Assembly: GCA_964560855.1 (NCBI GenBank)
Contig: CAZLLU010000002.1
Coordinates: 11,774 to 75,773 of the forward strand
Direction: 5' to 3'
Length of the DNA stretch: 64,000 nt
From: CAJBLF01 sp964560855
GTDB taxonomy: Bacteria > Patescibacteriota > Gracilibacteria > Absconditabacterales > Absconditicoccaceae
Shown here piece after piece: positions 20,404-31,363 of this stretch; position 1 is the stretch's first letter, and every line of letters begins with the position of its first letter. Under the pieces are notes generated by a model. The model was not told where the DNA came from. It saw only the letters and a list, made by a program, of their open reading frames with translations, and ran no database searches. A program made the position numbers and the translations under genes.

Positions 20404-21987
20404 ATGCCGACAGAATTAACGAAAAGCATTTTGGAGGTCGATGATTTGCAGGGCATAAGCCCTAATTTTGAGCAACTCAAGATTCTTCCCCAAGAGACGG
20501 CCCAAAAGATAGAGACGTTGATTTTTTCCAAAGACAAAAATACACTCAAAGTTTTGACGACAAATAATTTCACTGAAGGACTCAACTCCTTACTCAAGAA
20601 CCTGGAAAATAAAGGATACAAATACGAGGTATTCTATACCTCACTATCGTGATTCAATTATGCAATGAGCCGGTACGCTGATATGGAAGGCATTGCCGAA
20701 CAAAAAAGGAAATCTGATCAGGAACAGAAACAAGCAGCTGGAAAGGGGGCTATAGCGATGATCCAGAAATTATTCGAAACAAGGGATACTATGGAGCCAG
20801 GAGATTTTATCATGGAGATTATCAGACTCGCGTTCCAGACTGGAGCGTCCGATCTGCATTTCCAACCACAGGAAGACGGACTGATCGTGAGGATTAGGAT
20901 CGATGGCGTATTGCAGGAAATCCTCAAGTTTACGCACGAAGATTTCGTGAAATATCTTCAAAAGATGAAATTCATCTCAGGCACGAAAATGAATATCAAC
21001 TACCTTCCGCAGGACGGAAGATTCTCGTTTGAAGCGACCGATGTCCATGGAGAAAATAGAAAGGTCGATGTGAGAATCAACTTCATGCCAGGTGTGGAAT
21101 CCGAAAGCACGGTTATCAGGTTTCTCGATCCGACCAAGGGAATCTCTACATTCGAAAAAATAGGATTCACCGAAAGGACGTATGAAATATTAAAAAGAAA
21201 TTTAGAAAAAAATACCGGAATCACCATCTTCACCTGACCTACGGGTTCATGAAAGACAACGACATTGTATACGATCCTGAACACGTTAAACGATGGAAAA
21301 AGGAAAATCATTACGCTCGAAGATCCAATCGAATACGAGGTGAAATGAATCCAGCAATCGCAGATCAATTATAGCAAATGATATACTTACGAAATTTGAC
21401 TCAAAGCAATTCTCAGACATGATCCGGATATTATCCTGATCTGAGAGATGAGAACACAGGAGACAGCGGAAATCGCTATCAATGCTGCGTTGACCTGACA
21501 CTTGGTGTTCACTACCTTACATACGAATTCTGCTATAGAATCCATTCCAAGATTGACGAGTATGGAAGTCAAACCGTACATGTTGGCACCATCCTTGAAT
21601 CTGATTGTTGCGCAGAGATTGGTCAGAAGAATTTGTCCTCATTGCGGAACCAAGAGAGATGCAAACTATAGCGAACAGGCAGAGATCAAAGATATATTGA
21701 AAAAAATGAAGGATCTCGATCCTAAGCTTGATTTTCCGTTTGACGGAAAAATCCCTCAGGCGGTAGGATGTGATCAATGTAATGGTAGCGGATATCAGTG
21801 AAGAATAGCGATCATCGAGACGTTAGAAATTACAGAAGATATCAAGAAAATGATCGTGGATAATAAGATCGGCATCGATCTTTATGCGAAAGCAAGAGAG
21901 GAATGATTCCTGACACTCAAAGAAGATGGCATTATCAAGATGCTCAAATGAAATACAACATTGGATGAACTGAGAAGGGTTTTATAA
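20404..21987 (+). CDS. pilB: PilB/GspE-family type IV pilus assembly ATPase
   Basis: 527 aa from ATG 20404 to TAA 21985-21987, with about eleven TGA codons. An N-terminal region is followed by the secretion ATPase core: GASDLHFQPQEDG, then Walker A GPTGSGKTTTLY (leading Gly is TGA 21235), Asp box ITLEDPIEYEV, Walker B DPDIILIGEMR, His box GHLVFTTLHTNSA. A C-terminal zinc-binding CPHCGTK ... CDQCNGSGYQ is typical of PilB/GspE and absent from PilT. It would drive pilus or pseudopilus assembly at the inner membrane. No other pilus genes are adjacent. Confidence 0.94.
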
Positions 21988-22005
21988 CGCTATATTTGAA
22001 CGTAT

Positions 22006-22533
22006 ATGGAAAAAGATAAGGACACAAAACATTGATCGATGGCGGCAGGTATCGAATCGTTGAACGAAAGCGTCACGATACATAATATCACTGAAGTGAT
22101 TGCGGGAAAGGTGAGCGATCTTTTGTATATCTCCGAAAAAGTACATATGCCTGAGAAAAAAAATATCAAACGTTGCTATTGGACGGATTTCCGTTTGTTG
22201 CCAAACAAGGAAGCGAAAAAAGTGTGCGAAGAAAAAAAGGGCATAACTATAGATAAGGAATTCGAAGATCATGAATTTTTTGTATACAATGAAAACAAAA
22301 ATACATTGTTGCCGTTCAAAAAAAATGATTATCTGATGAATGAAAAAGAATATATGACCTATGATGGAGAGAAATATCTTTATTTCGACAATGATGGGAA
22401 TCTGAAAGATTATATGAGAGTAGAGGGGGACATCTGTTCGCACTATATCTACGACAAAAACAACAAAGAGGAAGTGGTATGGTATAAGGAGACCCTTAAT
22501 GAAACCAAAAAAGAGGAAGATGCAATCTCCTAA
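22006..22533 (+). CDS. Hypothetical protein downstream of pilB, 175 aa
   Basis: ATG 22006 to TAA 22531-22533, 18 nt after pilB, with one TGA (Gly) near the start. Hydrophilic and rich in Tyr, Lys and Glu (NEKEYMTYDGEKYLYFDNDG). No signal peptide or membrane segment. Likely co-transcribed with pilB; a terminator follows. Function unknown. Confidence 0.7.
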
Positions 22534-22575
22534 TGTAAGAGCGTAATAAGGATAAGAAGAAGTTTAAATTATATG

Positions 22576-22602
22576 AGCCTTTCGTTGTAAAGGCTTTTTT
22601 TT
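22576..22602 (+). terminator. Intrinsic terminator
   Basis: AGCCTTT-CGTTGT-AAAGGCT hairpin with a T run, ending the pilB unit. Confidence 0.85.
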
Positions 22603-22639
22603 ATTTGATTTTGACGATAGTAATCGTATCAATCCTGTG

Positions 22640-23302
22640 ATGGAACAGATAACTATCTATATCGATGAAGCAGGAAGGGGACCGCTCGCATGACCGGTCT
22701 ATGTATGACTCGTAGCGCTGAAAAAAAGGATTGTGCTCAAGGGATTCAAAGATTCTAAGAAATGCTCTGAAAAATTGAGAAATGTACTCTATAAGAGAAT
22801 CATCGAACACAAGAGCGTCTGTCGGGCGACTGCGAAGTGCGATCATGAGTTCATTGATGGGAAAGGCATCAGCTGCGCAATCCATACTTCGATCTATAAC
22901 GGACTAGAAGAACTGCTCAAGAGATTCATTTCCGAAGAGGTAGAAGGACTGGATAATCTTATAAAAAAGATCGGCAAGGAAAATATTACGATTATGCTTG
23001 ACGGTAAATACGATTTTAAACTCAGGGCGATGCTCGGCGTAGAGGTGAAGACTATTGTCGATGGTGACGCAAAGATCCCCCAGATTGGTATGGCATCCAT
23101 CTTGGCCAAAGTGGAGAGGGATAGAGAGATGCTACAGTATCACAAGAAATATCCGAAATACAAATTCGATCAACATAAGGGTTACGGTACACAATTACAT
23201 CGCGATCTGCTCGCCAAGCACGGTCCCTGTAAAATCCATAGAAAGACATTTCTGACAAAGCTAAACTGTTCAGACAATCAACAGGCGCTTTTCCCACAAT
23301 AA
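22640..23302 (+). CDS. rnhB: Ribonuclease HII
   Basis: 220 aa from ATG 22640 to TAA 23300-23302. The active-site start is YIDEAGRGPLAGPV (Asp-Glu; one Gly is TGA 22691), followed by KGFKDSKKCSEK, the second Asp in IMLDGKYDF, and VDGDAKIPQIGMASILAKVERD. It nicks the RNA strand at ribonucleotides embedded in DNA. Strongly terminated downstream. Length is normal for the family. Confidence 0.94.
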
Positions 23303-23303
23303 G

Positions 23304-23327
23304 AAAAACCCGCATCAGCGGGTTTTT
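23304..23327 (+). terminator. Intrinsic terminator
   Basis: AAAAACCCGC-ATCA-GCGGGTTTTT; symmetric, so it could also serve the opposite strand after the cold-shock gene. Confidence 0.85.
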
Positions 23328-23409
23328 CTCAAAAGTCTTCGTTATTATGGTATATAATCGATATTATATCCGATATAATAATTGAGATCTTTTTTCGTAC
23401 GCAATGTGA

Positions 23410-23625
23410 TTAGTCAGCCATAACATCAGCTCCACCAACCTTTCTTACGTCCTTAGCTTCAGGACCTTTTCTTCCTTCTCCGATTTCATACGTTACAGTG
23501 TCACCATCAGCGATAGATTCTCCGATTACGTTTGTTCCGTGTACGAATACATCCTTGCTTCCATCTTCTGGAGTGATGAATCCGAAGTTTTTAGTTCTGT
23601 TGAAGAACTTTACAATTCCTTGCAT
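23410..23625 (-). CDS. cspA: Cold-shock domain protein
   Basis: 71 aa from ATG 23625 to TAA 23410. Single CSD with RNP1 NFGFITPEDG and RNP2 DVFVHGTNV. Binds single-stranded RNA/DNA as an RNA chaperone. The C terminus is acidic. The leader contains GGAGTATCGTATACTC, a palindrome that could fold in the 5' UTR; long structured leaders are typical of cold-shock mRNAs. No TGA codons, unlike most neighbours. Confidence 0.93.
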   Translation of the reverse strand: MQGIVKFFNRTKNFGFITPEDGSKDVFVHGTNVIGESIADGDTVTYEIGEGRKGPEAKDVRKVGGADVMAD

Positions 23626-23723
23626 TAATTAATTGGTAATGAATAAAATTTTGGAGTTACCTCCACCAAAGAGTATACGATACTCCTAGAGAAATACAAG
23701 GGATAATTTGGTTAAAGAAATAT

Positions 23724-23751
23724 TTGACTTTTATAAATATTTATATACAAT
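23724..23751 (+). promoter_or_regulatory. Promoter (TTGACT-16-TACAAT)
   Basis: TTGACT (23724-23729) and TACAAT (23746-23751), 36 nt before the ATG at 23787. Confidence 0.65.
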
Positions 23752-23786
23752 TATGTCATAAATTTTTATCTTATAAACAATATATT

Positions 23787-24320
23787 ATGAACGATCAAGA
23801 AAAAAAATTATCCAATCCTAATGAGGGAGCGTCAAATTCCAGCAATCCGGAGAAAATAAATAATATACAACAGAACACATCCAATCAATTGGCAGAAGGT
23901 ATAGCAATGACTCCTCGCCAGCTCGCTGATAAGGCAGCAGAGATTCTCTATGAAGCATTCTGAAAAGATTTTGCTGTGAAAAAAGATGATGGCTTCCGCA
24001 GATATCATGTAACCAGGAAGGATTGATCTGTCCAATGATTGAAGGAAGGACAGATGGTGATGACGGTGCAACCAGACGGATTACTCATGATCCGCTTAAA
24101 TTCTCCCGAAGGAGATGTACTATACAAGACAAATAAATTATCGAATGCAGATTTTAAAAATGAATTACCTAGATTGAAAGCGTTTATAGCTGACTGAGTA
24201 GCGTTGCCATCCACAAGTAAATTCATCAAAGAAAAAAATACGAGCGGATATAGCGATCAAGATATTAAAGAAATATTGAAAGGCTATCAAGAAGATCCAA
24301 AAGGATCAAAACCAAGATAA
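23787..24320 (+). CDS. Hypothetical protein, 177 aa
   Basis: ATG 23787 to TAA 24318-24320 with several TGA (Gly). The first 35 residues are Asn/Ser-rich and disordered. The middle has YHVTRKDGSVQGLKEGQMV and MIRLNSPEGDVLYK, which looks like a small beta-rich domain. Own promoter and terminator. No family recognised. Confidence 0.7.
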
Positions 24321-24344
24321 GATATATTTTATCCTATACAATAA

Positions 24345-24372
24345 CAAAAAAACCTCAATTTGAGGTTTTTTT
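24345..24372 (+). terminator. Bidirectional intrinsic terminator
   Basis: AAAAAACCTCAA-TT-TGAGGTTTTTTT between the convergent 177-aa ORF and pheT. Confidence 0.85.
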
Positions 24373-24386
24373 ATATCTATATTTTT

Positions 24387-26912
24387 TTAAGCTCTTAGAC
24401 TTCCACCTGTGCTCTCGCCGGCTTTGATCGCTTTGTTCAAAATCTCGTTGATCTGTTCGGTCGTCATGTTTCCGTCTCAAACTATTTTTATTTTAATAGA
24501 GACTGATTTTTTTTCTTCTCACAGATTTTTTCCCGCGTACACATCGAAGACTTCGACCTCCTTCACTTCAGGGACGTTCTTGACTGCTGAGATCACTCCA
24601 TCGAAACTCTTGTTTGCATCGACGACGAAGCAGATATCTCTCCATATTATTTGATCTTGTAGGGTTTCGTAACTATAGATATGCTCAGCTTTTTCCTTCG
24701 CGGTATCTATGATCTGCGTTATATTCAATGAGAGATATACGACGCCGCTTGTCTCTCCGATCTTGTTGTTCTGGAGAATGATCGGATGTAAAGCTCCTAT
24801 GAAACCGACGATGAGATCTCCTATTTTCACGTTTGCTTGTTTCTTTGGATGAAATTGTGATAGCGCTGTAGATTCGAAAACAACTTTGCCTAACTCCAAA
24901 TCCTTGGCTATTGTGCGGACAATATCCTTCGCTTTGACGATAGGATCCTTGTCTCGTTGGCTGATATTCTTGGTGTACAATATCGCACCGAACGCCATAT
25001 CTTCGTTGACAAGCTCTGAAGCGAACTTGCTTTGTCATGCTTTCTTGGTTTTTTTGTTCCATATCTTTCCGATATCGAAAATTTTGAATTCATCGAAGAA
25101 CTTACTGTTTTTGGCGGTGTGGGCGAGGAGTCCATAGATCATGTCATCTCTCATATACGGAGCTTCAGGATTTACAGGATTTTGTAGCGTGTAGCAATCT
25201 TCTGTATGCTTTCCGAAATCTTTCAATGCTTTTTCGTTGATTCGTGGATATGTTTCCACTTGATTACATCATACGTTTCTGACTAAGATATCTTCAATCT
25301 TTCTCTGGATTGTAATATATTCATTGTAAGGCACATATTCGGTTTTGCTGAGCAACGGCATACTTTCTATCTGGTCGTAGCCGTAGACTCTTGCGATTTC
25401 CTCATAGATATCCTCTTGAATATTTAGGTCATCCGGACCTCTCCAGAGTGGAGTGATAAGTTCTATTTTTCAATTTTTAATTTCTAATTTTCAATTATTT
25501 TTTCAGGTAAACCCTAGTCAAATAAGTATTTCTTCCGCTTTTTTGTCGAGTCACTTCGTCTTTTTACCGAAAATAAATTGCTCCATAGCTTTCATATCGA
25601 CTTCAATATGCTTCAAGCTTCAAGCTTCAAACTTTGGGCTAATAAAGTACGAGAGTCCTCCAATTTCGAAGTCGCCGAGGTCTTTTTTGTAATAATTCAA
25701 TTCATCCAAGAAAAGAATCAGACAGAATAATGTATATCGAGGATTGATATTTTTTTCGTATCTCAACTCTGCGTCAGTTCTAAGTGATAATCTTGTTCAT
25801 GTTTTTCTGACGGCTACCGGATCGAAATTAGCGATTTCCACCAAAATATTCTTAGTGTTTTCTGTGACTCAGCTTTCCAGACCTCCCACAACTCCAGCGA
25901 GCGCGAGGATCTTTTTCTTGTCAGCAATCACGATGTCCGTAGCTTTCAAAGTATGTTCAGTTTCGAAGAGATCCGTGAATTTTTCTCCATCTTTGGCGTT
26001 TCTGACGATGATATCTCCCTCCACTTTTTCCGCATCGAAGAAATGCACTGGTTGTCCGCTGATATTCATGAAGAGATTGGAGAAATCCACCCGGTTGCTG
26101 ATTGGATTGGATCAGAGATCTATCGTTTGCAGTCTTGAAAAGAATGAAGCTTGTTTTACGGTGACGTTTTTGATATGGAGGAGGAGATAAGCATTCAAAC
26201 CTTCGCTTTCGCCTTTTACTAATCTTTCGGGCTTCGTACTATTTTCAAGGATGCTCATGATATTTGTAGGTGTACATTGCTGGTGATAGTCAGCTATCTT
26301 GTTGAAAGTGACTGCTCATTTCGTATTTCCATAAATGGCATGCAATTCCGTAGCAGCACCGAAATGTCAGGTAAGATCAGGTCTATTGGTTAATGATTTA
26401 TTATCGACTTCCATGACCCGGTTTTCCAATCGCGGAAATTTTTCATTCATCGGAGTTCAGAGACCTTCGTCTGTTATATCGTCGAGATCTTCCTTGAGAT
26501 CCCGGATAGAATGTTTCTCAATATCTTCGTTGATTCCCAATTCTTCCTTGGAGCAGATCATTCCATTGGACTCGACACCTCTCATTTTTCTCGGTTCGAT
26601 CGTGATTCCCGCTTTTTCAAATACGGTACCCGGCAAAGCTACTGGTACGTACAATCCCGCTGCGACATTAACTCCGCCACAACAGATTTGATATTCTCCT
26701 TTTTTGCCGCAATCGACGACGCAGACTTTCAGTTTGTCGGCATCAGGATGCTGTTCACAAGATTTCACATATCCGATGACAATCAGATCTGATATCTTTC
26801 TTTCGTTGATCTCTTCGATCTCGCAGGTTTTCAATATCAGATTTTTCGCGATATTCTCCGGCGTATCATTGATGGAGATGAATTTTTTCAATAGAGGTGA
26901 TGTATACTTCAT
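24387..26912 (-). CDS. pheT: Phenylalanyl-tRNA synthetase beta subunit
   Basis: 841 aa from ATG 26912 to TAA 24387. Order matches PheT: N-terminal EMAP-like tRNA-binding domain (VIGYVKSCEQHPDADKLKVC), B3/B4 editing region (NRPDLTGHFGAA, then ALAGVVGGLESG), B5 domain followed by EEIARVYGYDQI, and the C-terminal anticodon-binding domain (DICFVVDANKSF). PheT pairs with PheS to charge tRNA-Phe; pheS is not in the window. Two repeat-derived stretches lie in frame, near 25610-25640 (AAGCTTG) and 25470-25510 (AATTGAA), the latter with TGA codons. A TGA codes Gly at the end of VVGGLES. Confidence 0.95.
25470..25510 (-). repeat. Simple repeat inside pheT (AATTGAA)
   Basis: TTTTCAATTTTTAATTTCTA-type repeat read as TGKNNGKLEIKNGKIE in the B5 region; three in-frame TGA codons. 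Confidence 0.75.
25610..25642 (-). repeat. Simple repeat inside pheT (AAGCTTG)
   Basis: GCTTCAAGCTTCAAGCTTCA read in frame as KFEAGSLKHIE; one in-frame TGA. Confidence 0.7.
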
Positions 26913-27081
26913 GGGTCGATATGATAATTTGGATAAACAAAAAACATAGCCAATCAAAATTAACGAAATCTGTTCAAAAATAAAGCGAAAAATTTACTTC
27001 TTGCATTTGTGGACTCATTCCATAATAATTTACCTCCCAAACAAAAAAAGCACAGAAACTTTTTATTTGGTAGATTATGCT

Positions 27082-28632
27082 ATGTCGAAGCCATTAGATT
27101 ATATGTTGCACCCTTTGAAATGACCCAGGCGTGTCGTAAATAAAATCATTAAGACGTTTCTTATATTGAAGAGTCATCTTCATCAGCCTTCCTATAAGTA
27201 TCAGGAAAAAATAATTCTTGATTTGGTCAAGAAATGTAAGAATACCGTCTTCGGAAAAAAATACGGATTCGAATATATCCAAACGGTGAAGGATTTTCAG
27301 AATCTTGTCCCTATTTTTCATTACAAAGATATGGAGACATGGATTATGTATATGCTCAAAGGAGAAAAAGATATCTGTTATCCGGGAAAGGTTGCGCGAT
27401 TCGCTACCTCATCATGAACGACCTGAGGGACATCAAAATATATTCCCATCACGAAAGATAATTTGAAAGATTCTCATTTCAAATGAGGAATGGAAGTTTT
27501 GAGTCTCTATATCAAAAATAATCCGAGAACGCAATTTTTCCAAGGAAAGAGCTTGGCTATAGGTGGTGGCTTTACCAAAAATCCTTATACCGGCGAAGAT
27601 AATGTCGGCTTCATCTCTGCAATCCTCCAAAAGGAAGCACCATGGATCGGACAGTATTTCCGTGAGCCAAGACCTGAAATCTCTTATATGGACAATCGAG
27701 AAGAGAAAGCTCAGCTTATGATAGAAGAAACAATACATAAAAATATCGTATCGCTCAGTGGACAACCATCACGATGATCCAATTTTCTTTACAAGGTATT
27801 GGAATATACCGGTAAAAAGAATATTTTGGAGGTCTGGCCAAACTTTGAATTCTTCTTCCGAGGAGGTATGGCTATAGATCTCTACAGACCTCAGTTTGAG
27901 AATATTTTTGGAAATAGCAAAAAGGTTAAATTATATCAAGTATACAATGCATCCGAAGGTTTCTTTGCTGCGCAGGATTCGAATTTTACCGATGATATGC
28001 TCCTGTTCACTAAACATGGCGTGTTCTATGAATTTATCCCTACAGAGGAATACGGCAAGGAGAATCCGATCGTATTGACGTTGAATGAAGTGGAAGTGGG
28101 CAAGGAATATGTAATTTTGATCACCAATAATTCCTGACTGCGAAGATATGTACTCGGCGACACGGTAAAATTCACGACGTTGAAACCATGGAGAATCAAG
28201 ATTTCAGGCAGGACGAAATACTATATAGATGTCGTGGGTGAATGCGTGACATCTGATTATACAGACAGGGCATTGCTCGAAGCATGCAAAAAGACCGATA
28301 CCATAGCGACCAATTATATGCTTGCTCCTATTACCTATTCTGGATGAAGCATCAGGGGAGCGTATGAACGAGTCATAGAATTCACCAAAACGCCAAAGGA
28401 TGATCATGAATTCGCTAAAGTGCTTGACCAGGAATTATGTAATATCAATTCATACTATTTTGATGAAAGATATGATACCAAGGTGCTCGGAGAACCAGTC
28501 GTGCATTGCGTCAAACAGGGTACGTTCTATGATCGGATGAAATCCAAGAATAAGCTCGGAGGTCAGCATAAAGTGCCTAAAGTTTCCAATGATAGAAAAA
28601 ATATCGATGAATTGCTCGATATAGTAGCATAA
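27082..28632 (+). CDS. GH3-family acyl-adenylate/amidosynthetase-like protein
   Basis: 516 aa from ATG 27082 to TAA 28630-28632. The ATP-binding motif reads FATSSGTTGGTSKYIP, with two of its glycines encoded by TGA (27415 and 27424). Further GH3-type features are VYNASEGFFAAQD and RYVLGDTVKFTTLKPWRIKISGR, and length fits the family (GH3 auxin-responsive promoter superfamily, Pfam GH3). Plant members conjugate amino acids to acyl acids through adenylates; bacterial members are poorly characterised. It is divergent from pheT. The substrate is unknown. Confidence 0.88.
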
Positions 28633-28643
28633 CATTCTAAATC

Positions 28644-28671
28644 TTGACTTTTATGCATAGAAGTATATAGA
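28644..28671 (+). promoter_or_regulatory. Promoter (TTGACT-16-TATAGA)
   Basis: TTGACT (28644-28649) and TATAGA (28666-28671). A strong Shine-Dalgarno AGGAGG follows at 28701, 4 nt before the ATG at 28711. This is one of very few SD sequences in the window. Confidence 0.7.
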
Positions 28672-28710
28672 TATTTTTCTATTACAAAAAAATTAAAAAA
28701 AGGAGGGAAT

Positions 28711-29262
28711 ATGAAACCAATCGCCATCGTCCCTCAGGAGAGGGAATTCGGCTGCGCCAATGCGGTCATCCAGACAGCGGTAAAAACCCGTTACAACAAA
28801 GACATTGTCATCAAGGATTCCTGGTCATATATCAATGGTATAGGTACCTTGAATTTCCTTGGCATGGCGAATAGTACATTGCGCCAAAATGCTATTGATG
28901 CGCGTTTCGTAAAGAAGACCAATGTGAAAACAGAGGAGCTCTATCAATGGCTGAATGAGGACAAAATTATAATCGTACTGTTTATTTCACGGGAAAATTA
29001 TCCTCATTATGCTGTGCTTGCAGGTAAAGATGAAAAATCGATCTTTATCGCCAATACGCATGGTGCAACTATTGAACGCTTTGATGTTACGGAGTTTATC
29101 GAACGCTTCTATATGAACCTTCGATATATCGAAGGGATCGAGTGGAAGAAAGGGCATTATAACCCGTTCCGAGATCGGATTGTCCGATGGGGAATGTATC
29201 TAGCCAAGGTCTTTGGTATAGTCAAACCAGGGACGCTCTACCTACTGGAAGAGAAAACATAA
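28711..29262 (+). CDS. C39-like cysteine peptidase-fold protein
   Basis: 183 aa from ATG 28711 to TAA, with consensus promoter and SD. The layout resembles peptidase C39-like proteins: an early Cys in EREFGCANAV, a His in NYPHYAVLAGKDE, and IANTHGATIERFDVTEFIERF after it. The Cys-His pair could form the active site. No signal peptide or ABC transporter is attached, so it may be a stand-alone cytoplasmic enzyme. No TGA codons. A terminator follows directly. Confidence 0.6.
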   Translation: MKPIAIVPQEREFGCANAVIQTAVKTRYNKDIVIKDSWSYINGIGTLNFLGMANSTLRQNAIDARFVKKTNVKTEELYQWLNEDKIIIVLFISRENYPHYAVLAGKDEKSIFIANTHGATIERFDVTEFIERFYMNLRYIEGIEWKKGHYNPFRDRIVRWGMYLAKVFGIVKPGTLYLLEEKT

Positions 29263-29293
29263 CATCGTCATGGTTTTTGTGGCGATGTTTTTT
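29261..29293 (+). terminator. Intrinsic terminator
   Basis: AACATCG / CGATGTT stem with a long loop, then TTTTTT. Confidence 0.75.
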
Positions 29294-29360
29294 GTTGCTT
29301 GATAAGAAGGAAAGAATATCTATATACTAATTTGAAATTTACAATTTACAATTTTAAACC

Positions 29361-30680
29361 ATGAAAAACATCCAAACTAGTGATTCGCAGATATACGACG
29401 CTATTCTCGCCGAACAGCAAAGGCAGTCAGAAGGGATGGAATTGATCGCTAGCGAGAACTATCAATCGCCTGCAGTATTGGAAGCACAATCTTCCGTATT
29501 TGCAAACAAATATTCCGAAGGATTCCCTGGCCGCAGATATTATGGAGGACAAGAAAATACAGATATCATCGAGCAATTAGCAATCGAGAGAGCAAAAGAG
29601 ATTTTCCATGCTGACCATGCAAACGTACAAGCATTATCCGGCGCAGCAGCAAACTTATGTGTGTATTCTGCACTTATGGAGCCAGGAGATACGATTCTCT
29701 GAATGGACCTCACGCACGGATGACATCTGACGCATGGTGCTCCGGTGACGTTTTTCTCCAAAGTGTTCAACTTTATCCGCTACAAGACGACACCAGATGG
29801 TAAGGTGGATTTCAACCAAGTCCGCGAATTGGCATTGCAGCATAAACCGAAGATCATTCTTGCAGGATTCTCTGCGTATCCGAGAGAACTCGAATATGAA
29901 AAATTCGTCGAAATAGCAAAGGAAGTCTGAGCTATCGCGTTCGCTGATGTTTCCCATATTTGATGATTCATTGCTGCATGACTTTTGAAAAATCCATTGG
30001 ATTCCGGATTCCACGTCATGATGACGACGACGCACAAGTCACTCAGATGACCGAGAGGAGCATTGATTTTGAGTAAAGGCGTTGTGAGTAATCCACTCAA
30101 GAAACCAGAAGATACGATCGAAAATATTCCTACCAGAATCGATAGGGCAGTGTTCCCTGGTATGCAGTGATGACCGCATATGAATACTATCGCCGCTATC
30201 GCGGTCGCATTACATGAAGCGCAAACGCCGGGATTCAAAGCATACGCGCAGCAAGCGCTTAAGAATGCACAAGTGCTTGCAAACGAATTGATTGTGCGTG
30301 GCTACAAATTAGTTACCAGTTGAACTGATAATCATATGGTTATCGTTGATTTCAGCGGGACAGCATTGGACGGATCAATCGCAGAAAAGACTTTAGATAA
30401 AATCTGAATTTCAACTTCGAAATCCACTATACCTGATGATCCGAATCCACCATTCCGTCCATCCGGACTTCGTATCGGCATGCCAGCGATGACGACCAGA
30501 GGAGTGAAAGAAAATGAAGTGAAACAGATTGTTGAGTTTATCGATCAGGCGTTGAAAAATAGAGAAAATGAAGAAAAATTAGCAGAACTCAGAAATGATG
30601 TCAGAGAGTTTTGTAAGAAATTTCCAGTGCAAGTGCACCCGGGTGCGATAGTCACCAAAGTCACTACAAAAGCTGAATAG
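29361..30680 (+). CDS. glyA: Serine hydroxymethyltransferase
   Basis: 439 aa from ATG 29361 to TAG 30678-30680, with about 15 TGA (Gly) codons between residues 114 and 350. Family order: EGMELIASENYQSPAVLEA, then YSEGFPGRRYYGG, LTHGGHLTHGAPV, FADVSHIGGFIAAG, and the PLP-binding Lys in TTTHKSLRGPRG, then PGMQGGPHMNTIA. It makes glycine and methylene-tetrahydrofolate from serine. The 3' end contains a GCACCCGGGTGC palindrome, and another copy lies just after the stop. The leader has TATACT and AATTTACAATTTACAATTTT repeats. Confidence 0.96.
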
Positions 30681-30704
30681 CAAAAATTTCCACCCGGGTG
30701 CAAA

Positions 30705-30792
30705 ATTGCTATACAGCTATAGTCCATAATAAGACAAACCAATAATTTTAAATTTTAAATTCTAAATTTTAAATTTTAAATTTCTTTTTGGT
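30705..30792 (+). promoter_or_regulatory. Repeat-rich leader with CTATAGTCC box
   Basis: CTATAGTCCATAATAAGAC is followed by AAACCAATAA and then AATTTTAAATTTTAAATTC-type repeats up to the ATG at 30793. Same architecture as other leaders in the window. Confidence 0.55.
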
Positions 30793-31314
30793 ATGGATAT
30801 CGCGCTTATCATTTTATGAGGCATTCTCTGCCTCGTCGCTATCATCGGTTCTGTACTTCCCGTTTTGCCAGGACCACTGCTTGCGTATATAGCATTCATA
30901 CTTTTGCAATTTACTTCAGGACATCCTTTCTCTCGGACGTTTTTCATCGTACGAGCGCTGATCATTATTTTTCTGACGGTTCTCGACTATGTTGTCCCTT
31001 CACGAGGAACCAAAAAATTCGGATGAACTAAGCGGGGAGTGAGAGGAAGCAATATCTGATTGATAATAACGGTGATCATTCTCCCTATCCTCTGAATCAC
31101 TATTGGACCATTCGGACTCATAGGATTGATTTGATGACCTTTTGTCGGAGCGTATCTTGGAGAAAAGCGGTGAGGGAAAAAACACACACACGCATTGAGA
31201 TCTGCACGGGGATCTTTCATAGGATTCGTAACGGGAAGTCTTTTGAAATTAGTCGTCAGTATTATTATGGCTGGATATTTTTTTGTAAATGTATACAAAC
31301 TATTCATCCAATAA
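30793..31314 (+). CDS. DUF456-family membrane protein
   Basis: 173 aa from ATG 30793 to TAA 31312-31314, unreadable in the standard code (about twelve TGA). Family marks are the early AIIGSVLPVLPGPLLAYIAF, then DYVVPSRGTKKFGGTKRGV, then GLIGGPFVGAYLGE and ALRSARGSFIGFVTGSLLK. Three to four membrane segments. DUF456 members are small bacterial membrane proteins of unknown biochemical role. It precedes a hypothetical gene on the same strand by 50 nt. Confidence 0.88.
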
Positions 31315-31363
31315 AACAAGAAGAGAAAAACAAAAAGCATATTTTTTTTGTTTGATAATTACT

